A DNA stretch of 21,967 nt from Plakobranchus ocellatus. Lineage: Eukaryota > Mollusca > Gastropoda > Plakobranchidae. Positions 1 through 8,890 of this stretch are shown here, piece after piece. The translations under genes were made by a program, and so were the position numbers. The DNA lies in NCBI GenBank assembly GCA_019648995.1, contig BLXT01008249.1:566366-588332 (forward strand). Direction: 5' to 3'. How positions within the stretch are numbered: the first letter of the stretch is position 1; each line of letters opens with the position of its first letter. The notes below the pieces were generated by a model that worked only from the letters and a program-made list of their open reading frames with translations, was not told the origin of the DNA and made no database searches.

Positions 1-291
1 CTCTCTTTCTTTCTCTTTCTCTCCCTTCCCCCATTCTTTAATTCCATGAAAGTACTTCAAATTTTGGTCTTGTTCTTTATTCCATATTGTTTATTTAATC
101 TTTCCACACACAGCCTCCTTTTTCTCTTCCTTACTTCCTTTCTCTCTCTCTCTCTCTCTTTCTTTCTCTTTCTCACCCTTCCCCCATTCTTTAATTCCAT
201 GAAAGTACTTCAAATTTTGGTCTTGTTCATATGATATCACATATTGACTATTTAATCTTTCCACACACAGCCTCCTTTTTCTCTCCTTTGC

Positions 292-345
<54 letters not shown>

Positions 346-440
346 TCTCTCCATTCCCTCATTATTTATTTCCATGAAAGTACTTCATATTTTGGTCTTG
401 TTCATTGCTATATCACATATTGTCTATTTAATCTAGGCTC
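1..440. repeat. Three-copy satellite-like tandem repeat with embedded (CT)n
   Basis: A core reading CCATGAAAGTACTTCA followed by ATTTTGGTCTTGTTC occurs at about 44, 197 and 372. The spacing is about 153 and then 175 bases. Each core is followed by a TATTTAATCT stretch, in the first two copies by TTTCCACACACAGCCTCC, and then by a CT/CTTT tract. The longer second spacing comes mainly from a longer (CT)n run at about 296-337. The array runs off the left edge of the window, so its full size is unknown. The third copy decays after about 435. The short frames on both strands here encode only repeat-derived peptides (Ser/Leu/Phe on plus, Arg/Glu on minus) and are not genes. Confidence 0.88.
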
Positions 441-573
441 TAGAAATATTGTATTCTTGCCTTTTGCATATGTATCAATGTCCATCTTTTTATCCTTATC
501 TTCTTCCTTCTCCATCCCTACCTTTCTTTCCAGCCTCTTTTTATTTCTCTCTCTGTGTCTTTGTTGGCGTCCT
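441..573. other. Pyrimidine-rich spacer, no gene
   Basis: T/C-rich sequence between the satellite array and the SINE head. I see no coding signal and no further copy of the satellite core. Confidence 0.5.
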
Positions 574-745
574 TGGTGGCGCAATGGCTAGCGAACCCGC
601 CTTGAATTCTGCAGAGACTGTTGCAATTTCGCATTTTCCTCCGACAACCGGGGCCTTAAAGTCGGAGATCACCTTTCGTGGTCGAGCTACATGCGCAAAA
701 ATAAAACTTCTTCCTGTCCTCTCCCTCTGGTCTCGAAAATCAAAG
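574..745 (+). mobile_element. tRNA-derived SINE (head plus part of body)
   Basis: TGGCGCAATGG at 577-587 fits an RNA polymerase III A box, in the typical SINE-head context GGTGGCGCAATGGCTAGCG. A degenerate B-box-like stretch (GTTGCAATTTCGCATT) begins at about 620, which is a normal A-to-B distance for tRNA-derived promoters. The following 100 bases are GC-richer than the surroundings and probably represent the SINE body. A 99-codon frame spans it on the plus strand but resembles no protein, so I treat it as chance. I do not see a clean 3' tail or target-site duplication, so the right boundary is approximate. No cloverleaf with intact acceptor stem is apparent, so this is not a tRNA gene. Confidence 0.5.
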
Positions 746-814
746 TGAGCTCACATGAATGTTGAGTGACTACTAAAAAAGAAATACCGTTTTTTTAAAT
801 ATTTTTTTCAGTAA

Positions 815-2420
815 ACGGCTCATGAGAACTTAGAGCAATAGTGTTTCATAAGCATTGACAAAGTGAATATTGCGTTTCTAGTCCTTTATCAGGCACAAAA
901 CCAAGATATTAATTACTGGTCTTTGATGCAATACCATTCTATGCGTCAAAACACGCAAAAGGATTTTTGTAAAATGGCCCATTAAACTGGTCTATGAAGT
1001 TCACACACTGAGTGTTACCCCTAGCTTGTAGTTGTAAGCAGCACTATAAAAACAGGTTTTCTTAGATTCTCTGGCATCGCACCACTGTCATAAAATGCAG
1101 ATTGGGATTTTGTTGTCAGATCTATTCCCAGGTTATCTAATCCTGTAATTTTTTTTCTACAGATTGGTATGTTACCTCTACTGTGCCTTTTCCATTTTTC
1201 ATTTTCTTTATTGCTGCCTTTAAGTCTTCTTTAATTCAATAGGGATGGTTGGACCCTTAATTCCTTATTTCAGATTTTTCATCCCCATCAACTTTGAAAG
1301 GATTTTCTACATATGGTATTCTTACCATCTGTTTAGATCTTCCCTCTTTTCCATTAATATTGTTCCATCTTTTTATTTGATGCAGCCGGTGCTACTGCGT
1401 TTGATTTTCTTATTATTCTCATCGTTAATTTTTGTATGCATTAATTTACTGTCTGTACTGTGCTTAACTTTTGCTCTGTTACCTGACGTTAATTATTCCA
1501 TTCTTCTTTTGCCTCATTGCATATTCTAGTCTTCAATTTTTGATTTGCGCTTTTCCTCCATCAAATCAATTATTTCTTTTTTTTTATCCGTTTCTTATGC
1601 GCTTTTGAATTCCATTGGAGAATGTTTTGCTCTATGACTTCATTAGGTGACATTTTTATTTCTCATTATATTTTTCCAACCTCTCAGATATTCAGTCTCA
1701 TGTTTGTTTTGCAGCTACAGCTATTTGTCTCTTGGTTTATTTTCATCAGATTTAAGTAGATCCATTTGAAATTTAGGATAAGCTTTAGCCTTTGTTTTTA
1801 TTTTCTTAAGTTTTATTCCCAATTTATACAGGACTGGAATGTCATCTGAATCGTTCGTAGTCCGGCTTCTGAGTAGTGAGAGTGATTTGGGTGTTTTGAT
1901 GGCGTTTCGGAATCTTTCCTGAATGAGAATATAGCCTAGTTTGTTTCTACTTCAGTCACCAAGGCTCTTCCGCGTCTACTGTCGTTTAGGATGGTTTTGA
2001 TACCAATTATTTGTGATGGTGAAAAAAAAGTAAAGTGGGTCCCACGCTAAGTCCACGCATCGGGGAACCAGGAGTAGGGTCCTGATTGTTCTTGGCAAAC
2101 GGCATTATGAGATAGTTTGCCATTACTTTCCTCGCCGGGTCTTAAGCGACCTAGCTACCCATTTAGTGCTGGATGGACACAGGGGAGCAATGAAAAATTG
2201 ACTTGGCCCGGACTGGGATGTTATTATAGCATTTATTAGGCACCATTCAATCAGCTTATTCCCACGTTCATTTACTATCCCTATGCCACTGGGGCCAACA
2301 ACATCTACCTTTTCATCCCCAGCTTGCATTGAAACCCACAACCATTATCATGTCCTTAGACTTGAGAAGATAGCCCATTGCTTTTTCTGTCTCTTCATAA
2401 AACTGACCAGATCTACTTGT
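815..2420 (-). mobile_element. Decayed APE-type non-LTR retrotransposon (endonuclease, linker, start of RT)
   Basis: Reading the minus strand and allowing frame changes, pieces of a LINE polyprotein appear in the right order. From about 2418 to 2330 there is an endonuclease segment (FYEETEKAMGYLLKSKD, then VVGFNA, matching GDFNA with the Asp codon lost). At about 2225-2330 follows DEKVDVVGPSGIGIVNERG then NKLIEWCLIN. At about 1880-1940 is YILIQERFRNAIKTPKS, the end of the endonuclease (family IDYI, here GYI). At about 1805-1857 is IPVLYKLGIKLKK, at 1534-1576 IIDLMEEKRKSKI, and at about 1195-1222 LKAAIKKMKNGKG. RT fingers follow: LMGHFTKILLRVLTHRM at about 925-985 and GFVPDKG then TRNAIFTLSML at about 850-895. 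Frameshifts and stops separate these pieces. The copy ends before the catalytic FIDYTKAFD and YxDD motifs. The element type is the one often annotated craniofacial development protein 2-like; I cannot assign the clade. It is non-functional. Confidence 0.85.
2030..2215. mobile_element. Probable nested GC-richer insertion within the retrotransposon
   Basis: Between the endonuclease piece ending near 2225 and the terminal piece starting near 1940 there is sequence with no endonuclease resemblance. It is clearly GC-richer than its flanks and includes CATCGGGGAACCAGGAG and CCTCGCCGGGTC. It ends at the left in an A-run (about 2022-2029), which on the plus strand would precede rather than follow the unit, and on the minus strand reads as a T-run. 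I suspect a short repeat inserted in the older element, but I recognise neither its family nor target-site duplications. The alternative is that it is diverged retrotransposon sequence. Confidence 0.35.
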
Positions 2421-2424
2421 TCGC

Positions 2425-2535
2425 ATAGTTGTTAGCGGATCCGCCCTGAGCTCTGCAGGTAGGCTCCCGTCGCCCGTGCTTTGACCTGACAGAGGGCCTA
2501 AAAGCCTGACATCACCCTGTTGCGGACAGACGATA
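2425..2535 (-). repeat. Fragment of a dispersed repeat encoding a QGDVRLLGP-type phrase
   Basis: On the minus strand this stretch translates to CPQQGDVRLLGPLSGQ and then DGSLPAELRADPL. From memory, very similar phrases occur in many short hypothetical proteins of sacoglossan sea slugs, where a GARTRDR-like stretch lies between the two halves; here that stretch is missing. Such proteins are repeat-derived rather than real genes. The frame is continuous with the 5' end of the retrotransposon endonuclease remnant, forming a 93-codon frame that is a chance join of two repeats. Confidence 0.5.
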
Positions 2536-2571
2536 TACATAAAAACGAATTCCCACATTGAAACAGAAGAA

Positions 2572-2616
2572 AACAAGCAAACAAACACAAACAAACAAAC
2601 AACAACAACAAAAAAA
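2572..2616 (+). repeat. (ACAA)n/(AAC)n microsatellite
   Basis: Imperfect AAAC/ACAAAC repeats followed by AAC repeats and an A-run. It marks the change from T-rich plus-strand sequence on the left to A-rich plus-strand sequence on the right. Confidence 0.85.
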
Positions 2617-4510
2617 CCAATAATGATTTACTCATTATGTAGCACTCACACAAAATCAGGATCTACACGACTGAACTCCAATCAAAATCCTACAGAGATT
2701 AAAAAAGAATTTTCATTGCTCAAGTTACAGAAAATCTCAATCCTATTCATAGAAGATTTGGCATTTAGAGAAATTTTTAACCTCCTTCATTAGCACGTAT
2801 ATTTAACGTCGATTATAATATGATCTTTTTTAGTGACACTTCTACAGATATCACAAAACGAACAAAAAATATCATGTACAACACAACAAGACTCGTCTGG
2901 TAGTAGTACATTTTAAAGCAGTTTTAATTACATCGCAACAATATTGTTATTATCATTATTAATAGTATAATTACAATTGTTGTGGTTACCAATATTAGTC
3001 GTTACAAGTAGCGTTGTCTGGGAATATTGACAGGAGTGGGTGGAAGGACCGTGGAGGTGTATACAAACATGTACAAAATCATCAGCCAAGCATTTTGGAG
3101 ATGAGATCAAAAGAAATAATAAGAGAAGGATCAACAGAGAGTAAGGAGAAAAAAAAGGAAGTCATGGGTCTACATAATGATATAATTATATATATATATA
3201 TATATATATATGAAGCAAATGTGAAGCAGCACCATAATGATTCTGTATAAATGTACAGCTATTTACGCATGTAACCAATATCATATCAATTTATTAGTAT
3301 AACAAATACATAATATCTATGTATTATGGTCGCGCGAGGGGGAACTGTTGCATGCAAATGTACACAAATTCTAAAGAGCAGGGATATAATTATATCATTA
3401 ATCAATATCACGAGATACACTCGGCTAAGTCTTAAATTTTTTACCAAAAACTACGATAAAAAAAAAAAAATAAAAAAAAAACTTTTAAGGTCTACTAAAT
3501 ATACCACAAAGCATCAAGATATTCATATTATGCATATACATTATATAGAAGACAGCTTGATAATAAAAAATGCTGAGAATAAAAAGAATACATGAAGCAA
3601 CAGCCTTTTAAAAAAACGCGAAAAAAAGTTCCATGAAATAATTGAATTTCATTCTCAAAACTAAATGTGGGAAGTCACCGTTACATTGCGAAAATCAATA
3701 AGACCAGGCCCTAATGACTTTATTACTCAAGCATTGCATTTTGAAAATTTTTTGATCTATTCATTATACCCTGAAATTGTTTATGTGTGGAGAGAAACCT
3801 TAATAGAAGTATGTTTTACTTCTGTGCCATGGTAAGCATTTTGAAGCTATAATTTAAAATAAAAAAAGAGACATCTTACTTGGGGAACAGAAAAACGTAT
3901 TGTAAAATAGCTTTTACTTGAATAATTCTGATACACTAGGACCAACTTAGCAAGCAGCTCGAATGGTATGTCATGAGATTAATACTTTAGGGACCAAATG
4001 TTAATTTTGCTCATTCCCCCCCCTCCTCTTTTTTAAAATGCTTTTCTAATTAAGTGAACCCTATTGAACTATATATAATAATATGTTGAAGTACATTAAC
4101 CAATATATGCATTTCTATTGACTTTTTCGACATTACAGGGCTGTTTCACTACGAGCTATGTCAATGATTTGGTACGTATATTCACAATGTAACTAACAAC
4201 TTATTACATTTCTGGTCATATAGACATATGCACATTTACACATGTACAAACATATAAAAAGGTATGAAAGATCTGCTCCATGATGTGTAAACAAAAACAC
4301 TGGCCACAGAATTTGCATACAATGACAGCAATTTACACAGCTGGCCTATGAACAAAAGTAAATTAAAAAAAAAAAAAAAGCAAAAAAATAGACCTGGCAA
4401 AGTAAACATTGAGAAATATTCGTTACACTGCCAGAAAAAAAAAAAAAAAAGAAATTAAAGTGTTCATTTGCCATATTAATTATGACAGAGTCAATCAGTC
4501 AATCAAATAA
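2617..4510. other. AT-rich non-coding sequence
   Basis: No credible coding region. Open frames here are short, compositionally extreme and lack any family resemblance. The stretch holds A-runs at about 3459-3480, 4364-4379 and 4437-4450, a poly-C patch at 4016-4023, and the (TA)n tract listed separately. Confidence 0.6.
3187..3211 (+). repeat. (TA)n microsatellite
   Basis: About 12 uninterrupted TA units, likely length-polymorphic. A 78-codon plus-strand frame reads through it (Ile-Tyr repeats), which argues that this frame is not a gene. Confidence 0.95.
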
Positions 4511-4575
4511 GGTGGTTTAGCACGTTGCAGTTGGAGTTGAGATCAAAGGAGTTTGGGGTCAAATCCCTATTGTCA
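4511..4575 (+). mobile_element. tRNA-derived SINE head
   Basis: TGGTTTAGCACGTTG at about 4513-4527 resembles a pol III A box. GGGTCAAATCCC at about 4556-4567 is a good B box (consensus GGTTCRANNCC). The intervening GAGTTGAGATCAAAGGAG is typical of tRNA-derived SINE heads. The sequence after the B box turns AT-rich at once, so only the head seems to be preserved. There is no closed acceptor stem, so a functional tRNA is unlikely. This head differs from the one at 574, implying two SINE families. Confidence 0.6.
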
Positions 4576-4695
4576 CAATAAAACGTCATATTATTTTAGG
4601 CATTTTCAAAATCATATGTAAGTTTGTTTCATCAGGGTACAATATTGATAACAATAAACAACAACGACAAAAAAATCTGCAGAAGTTCCAATTAT

Positions 4696-4898
4696 CAGAA
4701 TTTTTTGTTCTATCAGGCTTTGACAATGGCAGATCCATATACGTGTACATGTATGCACATACAGTGGAGTCTGTTTAAAGTCAACTTCTCGTGACCGCAG
4801 AATTTTTTGTTCTATCAGGCTTTGACAATGGCAGATCCATATACGTGTACATGTATGCACATACAGTGGAGTCTGTTTAAAGTCAACTTCTCGTGACC
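4696..4898 (+). repeat. Near-perfect tandem duplication, 102-bp period
   Basis: Positions 4696-4797 and 4798-4898 match base for base by eye; they first differ at the final position (G at 4797, T at 4899). The unit runs from CAGAATTTTTTGTTC to CTTCTCGTGACC. It contains the near-palindrome ATACGTGTACATGTAT and the first 35 or so bases of the adjacent MITE. The near-absence of differences in AT-rich neutral-looking DNA implies a recent event. An 82-codon minus-strand frame with a repeated CTRIWICHCQSLIEQKIL peptide is only a by-product of the duplication. Confidence 0.95.
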
Positions 4899-5025
4899 TT
4901 CAAAATTGGTTGACTTTAATCCATAACAAAAGAAGTAGAAGAAGAACAAACAAAGGGCTGCCATAAGAAGTTGACTTTTAGCAAGAGTTTCTCTCAGGCA
5001 TGTTGACTTTATCCAGACTTCACTG
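4864..5025. mobile_element. 162-bp MITE with terminal inverted repeats and TA target duplication
   Basis: The left end CAGTGGAGTCTGTTTAAAGT is matched in inverted orientation by ACTTTATCCAGACTTCACTG at the right end, with only a few mismatches over about 25 bases. Both ends are flanked by TA (4862-4863 and 5026-5027), the target duplication of Tc1/mariner/pogo-class transposons. The interior has no coding capacity but repeats GTTGACTTT in direct and inverted orientation (about 4877-4886, 4909-4917, 4969-4977, 5002-5010), like subterminal transposase-binding repeats. CAGTGRA-type ends recall pogo/Tigger elements; the subfamily is inference. It depends on transposase in trans. Confidence 0.8.
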
Positions 5026-5057
5026 TATAAAATATTTAGAAACAAAAGAAGGCCGAG

Positions 5058-5083
5058 CCTCATCCCAATTGGGTGGTCTGAGG
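5058..5083. other. Short hairpin-forming sequence
   Basis: CCTCA at 5058-5062 can pair with TGAGG at 5079-5083, enclosing the perfect palindrome CCCAATTGGG (5064-5073). It sits about 30 bases beyond the MITE. It may be the tail of an unrecognised repeat; no function is claimed. Confidence 0.3.
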
Positions 5084-5089
5084 ACTCCT

Positions 5090-8000
5090 ATGTATAGACA
5101 AACCAAACCATGATGCCCTGTTCTATTCCACAGTCATAATAATACCCTCAAATAATGGTCAAAGTCACTATATGATTGCAAGCCTCAAACAACCGCAAAG
5201 ATGGAAGTTTTCCGATGATTTTTTTTTCTTTCGACAAGACTGGCACTTTATTTACTAAAAAAAAAAACAAAAAGGTATTCCTATGTGTAGAGAGAAGCCA
5301 CTCAGCTGTTCCAACTCTTTTCCCTACATTCAGCTACATATTTGGATAGAAAAAAATAATGAACCTTATCACTTAAACTTGTTCTTACAATGTACAGTAT
5401 AATTATGAATTTGACTTTTCAGTAAACTGAGATGATTTATTATGATGTTATTCTTATTACATATCATGTGCAATATATATAAACTTCCAGAAGTACAGCA
5501 AAGACAAGTCTGAGATTACTGAAATCGCTTACAGGACTGCCTTCTTCCTCCCTCCCCCCCACATCATAGCCTTGTTGCACACTGCAGGGCCACTGCCTTC
5601 TATATTTGGCAATAAATGTGAAAATGTCTACAAGGCCCATAAAGGTCAAATCATTGCTATTTTTATTAATAGCGTCATCTCACACCATTCCAGCAACGCG
5701 CCAATTTGGTAAATTTATTATTTACACTTGAACTGTCATTCCATTTTTGAGACAGATTATTAATATAGTAAAACAAAAACAAAAAAAACATAAGGAAAAG
5801 AAATGTAATCTCATGCAACATATATTATTGTCACACAATGCATGGCTGTAGTTGAGGCTTGCTGCACACAGACACATTCACTATTACACTGAGCATCAGG
5901 CAGAGTCAAAACGCCTGCAACCTATATCAGATGCAAAAAAAAAAGGGAAACCTCGACTACTTCCCAACTGCTGATGCACCCCTTACTTTGGGGCCCCTAA
6001 CATATAGCACAGGTCCTTCATCATCAAGTTCATACATTTTCATACTAGTCTACAACCACATGTTCGTCACAATCGCCACTATGTATTTCATGGAACAGTG
6101 AGTCACATTTCAGGTACATTGACTCCGCATGATAAGGCTGATGAAATGACTTAACAGTAAGGGAAGCCAGACAAAGAGAGAAGGGAAAGGGCGTCTATAT
6201 AATAAGTTAGTATTAAGTCTATCCAGCACTTGCATGTTGTTTATCCCCCCCCCCCCAAACAAAAAAAAACAACCCCAGAACAACAACAAAACACACCCAG
6301 ACTAAGAAAATGATCGAGCACCAGCTTAGACATTTCATTTTTGCAGCCTTCAGCATACACTTACAAAAGCCACATTTCAACAGGGCATGAACAGAATGTT
6401 AACTTTCCTGTCTGATCAATCTCTCTCTCTCTTCCCTTCCTTAATTGTATAAAACACAATGAGATCAGAGTTCACAAGATTCTTTTTTTTTTTTTTTTAC
6501 AGTATAAAATCTTACTCAGATAAATGTACATCGTTACAATCAAACAACCAATGTTCAGAATTGATTTTCCAGCATAAAAAAAAAAAAAAAAGGCTTCAAC
6601 CATGGAAAGAAGACTACAGCCTTCACGTTTGTTTAGCAACTGCGTAAGTTTCATAGAAGCAAAAGTTCTGGCTCACATCACTGCCAAACCAATGCTTGGA
6701 GGGCAAAAAAAAACTATTTGTAAACAACATAATGTATTGTATATAGTATATAGAGCCATTGAAGTTCAGCACTTGTGAATGTATGAAATGTAACAAGACT
6801 GTATGGTTAGGAGGAGTAAAAACAATCATAAACACATTGCATGGCCTCAAAAACACTGGAACATGCTTAATTTGAACTGTTTGGGGACATGGCATATGCT
6901 TGAGTTATCAGCGAATTCAATTTATCAGGGTAATAGTAACCATGGCAGGGACCAAAATTTTGATTCATGACAAGATGAATTAAGTAAATCTATTCACTAA
7001 CTTTCATCATTAAAAAAAAAAAAATCCCATCAAACTGGAAAATTTCCCCTCGACCCACCACAAATAAAATAACAAGTTCATACAATTTTGCATAGTGAAG
7101 TATAAAAGACTCACAGTACACACTTCACAGTGAAGTCACACACAGGTTTGAACTGATTAACATTACACGCAATCACACAAATGCAATTATGCCCAAAAAG
7201 CTCATGGACAGAGACTGACACTGCTTGTGAAGTGAAGGAAAAAAAAAATTAATTATAACAACTCAATTTAATTCAGAGCTTAGGTTTCTATTAGAAATTG
7301 TAACAAAATGTTTCGAGTAGATATATGTGCGAGAGTCCCACCACAACAAATCATAAGACTTGGGGTTTTTTTTGTTTTTTTTTGCAACAGAATCAACTTT
7401 TTATAACAAAAGGTCAAGTTGTCATAAATCAATGTACAAATATCCTAAACCCCAAAAGTTCTTCTCCTGTGCTTAAGCTGCTGCAGTGTGTTAGACTTTG
7501 GATATATCTGTGAACAATGCTGTCCAGATTGCAACCAGTTGTCTTGAGATGGGTCCTAATGAGTTGAAAGTAGCGAGTTGTAACATTTTTTTTTTCTTTC
7601 CACTGCTTTTGTCAGTAAGTCAATGAGCAGAATCTCAAATCTGAATTGTTAATCTTTCCCTAGTTTTCATCACTCAAAAACTGGAGAAATTAAATGTTTA
7701 TGGCAGTGGCCATGATTCAGAGAGATTCTAATGACAACTAGCAAGTAATTTCGGCTGGTGTAAAAAATAAAACAGTTGTAACGCTAAGCTTGGTTTCAAA
7801 GAATTAAAATGAATTGATAAAAAATTAAAATTAAAATGAAACTTTGATACATACTCTTCAACAAGAATAAGAAAAAAAGGACTATCCTTATTTTCTTAGC
7901 TCAGGAATTTGGCTAGGAGCAAAAAAAAAAATATATATATTCCCTTTAAAAAGTCAAAGAATAAAAAAAGGCAGTAAATAATTTGAAAACTATGTTTAAG

Positions 8001-8740
8001 AATATAGGACATTGAGGATAAAATTCACCACTCCTGCCTACCTTATATTTAAGATTAAAGTGACAAGAAGGGTTAAAATTGAAAAAAATATGTCATACAT
8101 GTCTCTTTAACAATTGCTAAAACTATATTTATAAATTCATCTTCCGCTTCTTTATAAAGCAGGAATATTAACATAATTGCCCTTTAAAGTGGCTTCTACT
8201 AACTAGTGAGTCAACCATTGAGAAACTCGATGGATTCAAAACCTTATCGTGAAAGCCCACGTGCTTGCTTAAAACAATTGGTAATTTTTTTCCAGTGTCA
8301 TAGAAATCTGCACCCCATGGTTGTATGGTAATACACTTCACTTGCATTGTGTTTAGGTAATGGGCACATTCACATAATCTTTTTTTGTCATGAGCCTAAT
8401 TTTGATGAGTAGTGTGGTGGATTTATTGAGAAAGGCTAGAACCATATGTTCTCTTATCTTAAAGCAAACCATGTGATTTTTGTGATGTACATACAGCCTT
8501 TGCTTTTTCTGCCCTACTGGATAAGAAAAGTCAGCCTACCATGGATGTCACCCAAGATGTAATGAAGAAAGAAAGAACACCGATAAAAAGAGGGGAAGAT
8601 TACGAATGAATGAAAAAAAAAAATGGATGTACAATTTCTGAATCAATAGATATCAAATACATGTTATATAATAGCAATACTTGTATATATACCTTTATAA
8701 GAACCAGACAATAACACAAATACTGAACCAAATAAAAGTG
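5090..8740. other. AT-rich non-coding sequence, no gene seen
   Basis: Frames are short and random-looking. A-runs of eight or more on the plus strand clearly outnumber T-runs. Other simple tracts are C-rich at about 6245-6256, T-rich at 6482-6498 and A-rich at about 6576-6591. It could be distal 3' untranslated region of the minus-strand gene or intergenic DNA; sequence alone does not decide. Confidence 0.5.
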
Positions 8741-8744
8741 CATA

Positions 8745-8890
8745 CACAGATGAGAGAGGGAGGAAGACAAAATGTAGAGAACAAGAGACAGTTGGATAGA
8801 GTGATAGATAACAGAGATGGAGAGAAGGTGAAAGACAGAGACAGAAAGAGTGACGGATGAGAAAGAGAGAGAGAGAAGAGAGAGATTGAC
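8745..8890 (+). repeat. GA-rich polypurine tract
   Basis: About 145 bases dominated by G and A, with GAGA, AGACAGAGA and GGAGAGAAGG motifs. On the minus strand it is a C/U-rich stretch, which produces the overlapping Ser/Leu-rich minus-strand frames of 83-116 codons. Those frames are compositional artefacts. Confidence 0.75.

Noticed and set aside
1..440. CRISPR-like array
   Set aside because: Only three copies with long, simple-sequence-containing units and no unique spacers, in a eukaryotic genome; ordinary tandem satellite.
1245..1529. 94-codon plus-strand frame rich in Phe, Leu and Ile
   Set aside because: It is antisense to the retrotransposon linker/RT remnant. The hydrophobic composition comes from the complement of Lys-rich, A-rich codons.
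2313..2594. 93-codon minus-strand protein
   Set aside because: A chance in-frame junction of a microsatellite, a dispersed repeat fragment and a retrotransposon endonuclease remnant.
4511..4575. Functional tRNA gene
   Set aside because: A and B boxes are present, but no acceptor or anticodon stem closes; a SINE head explains it better.
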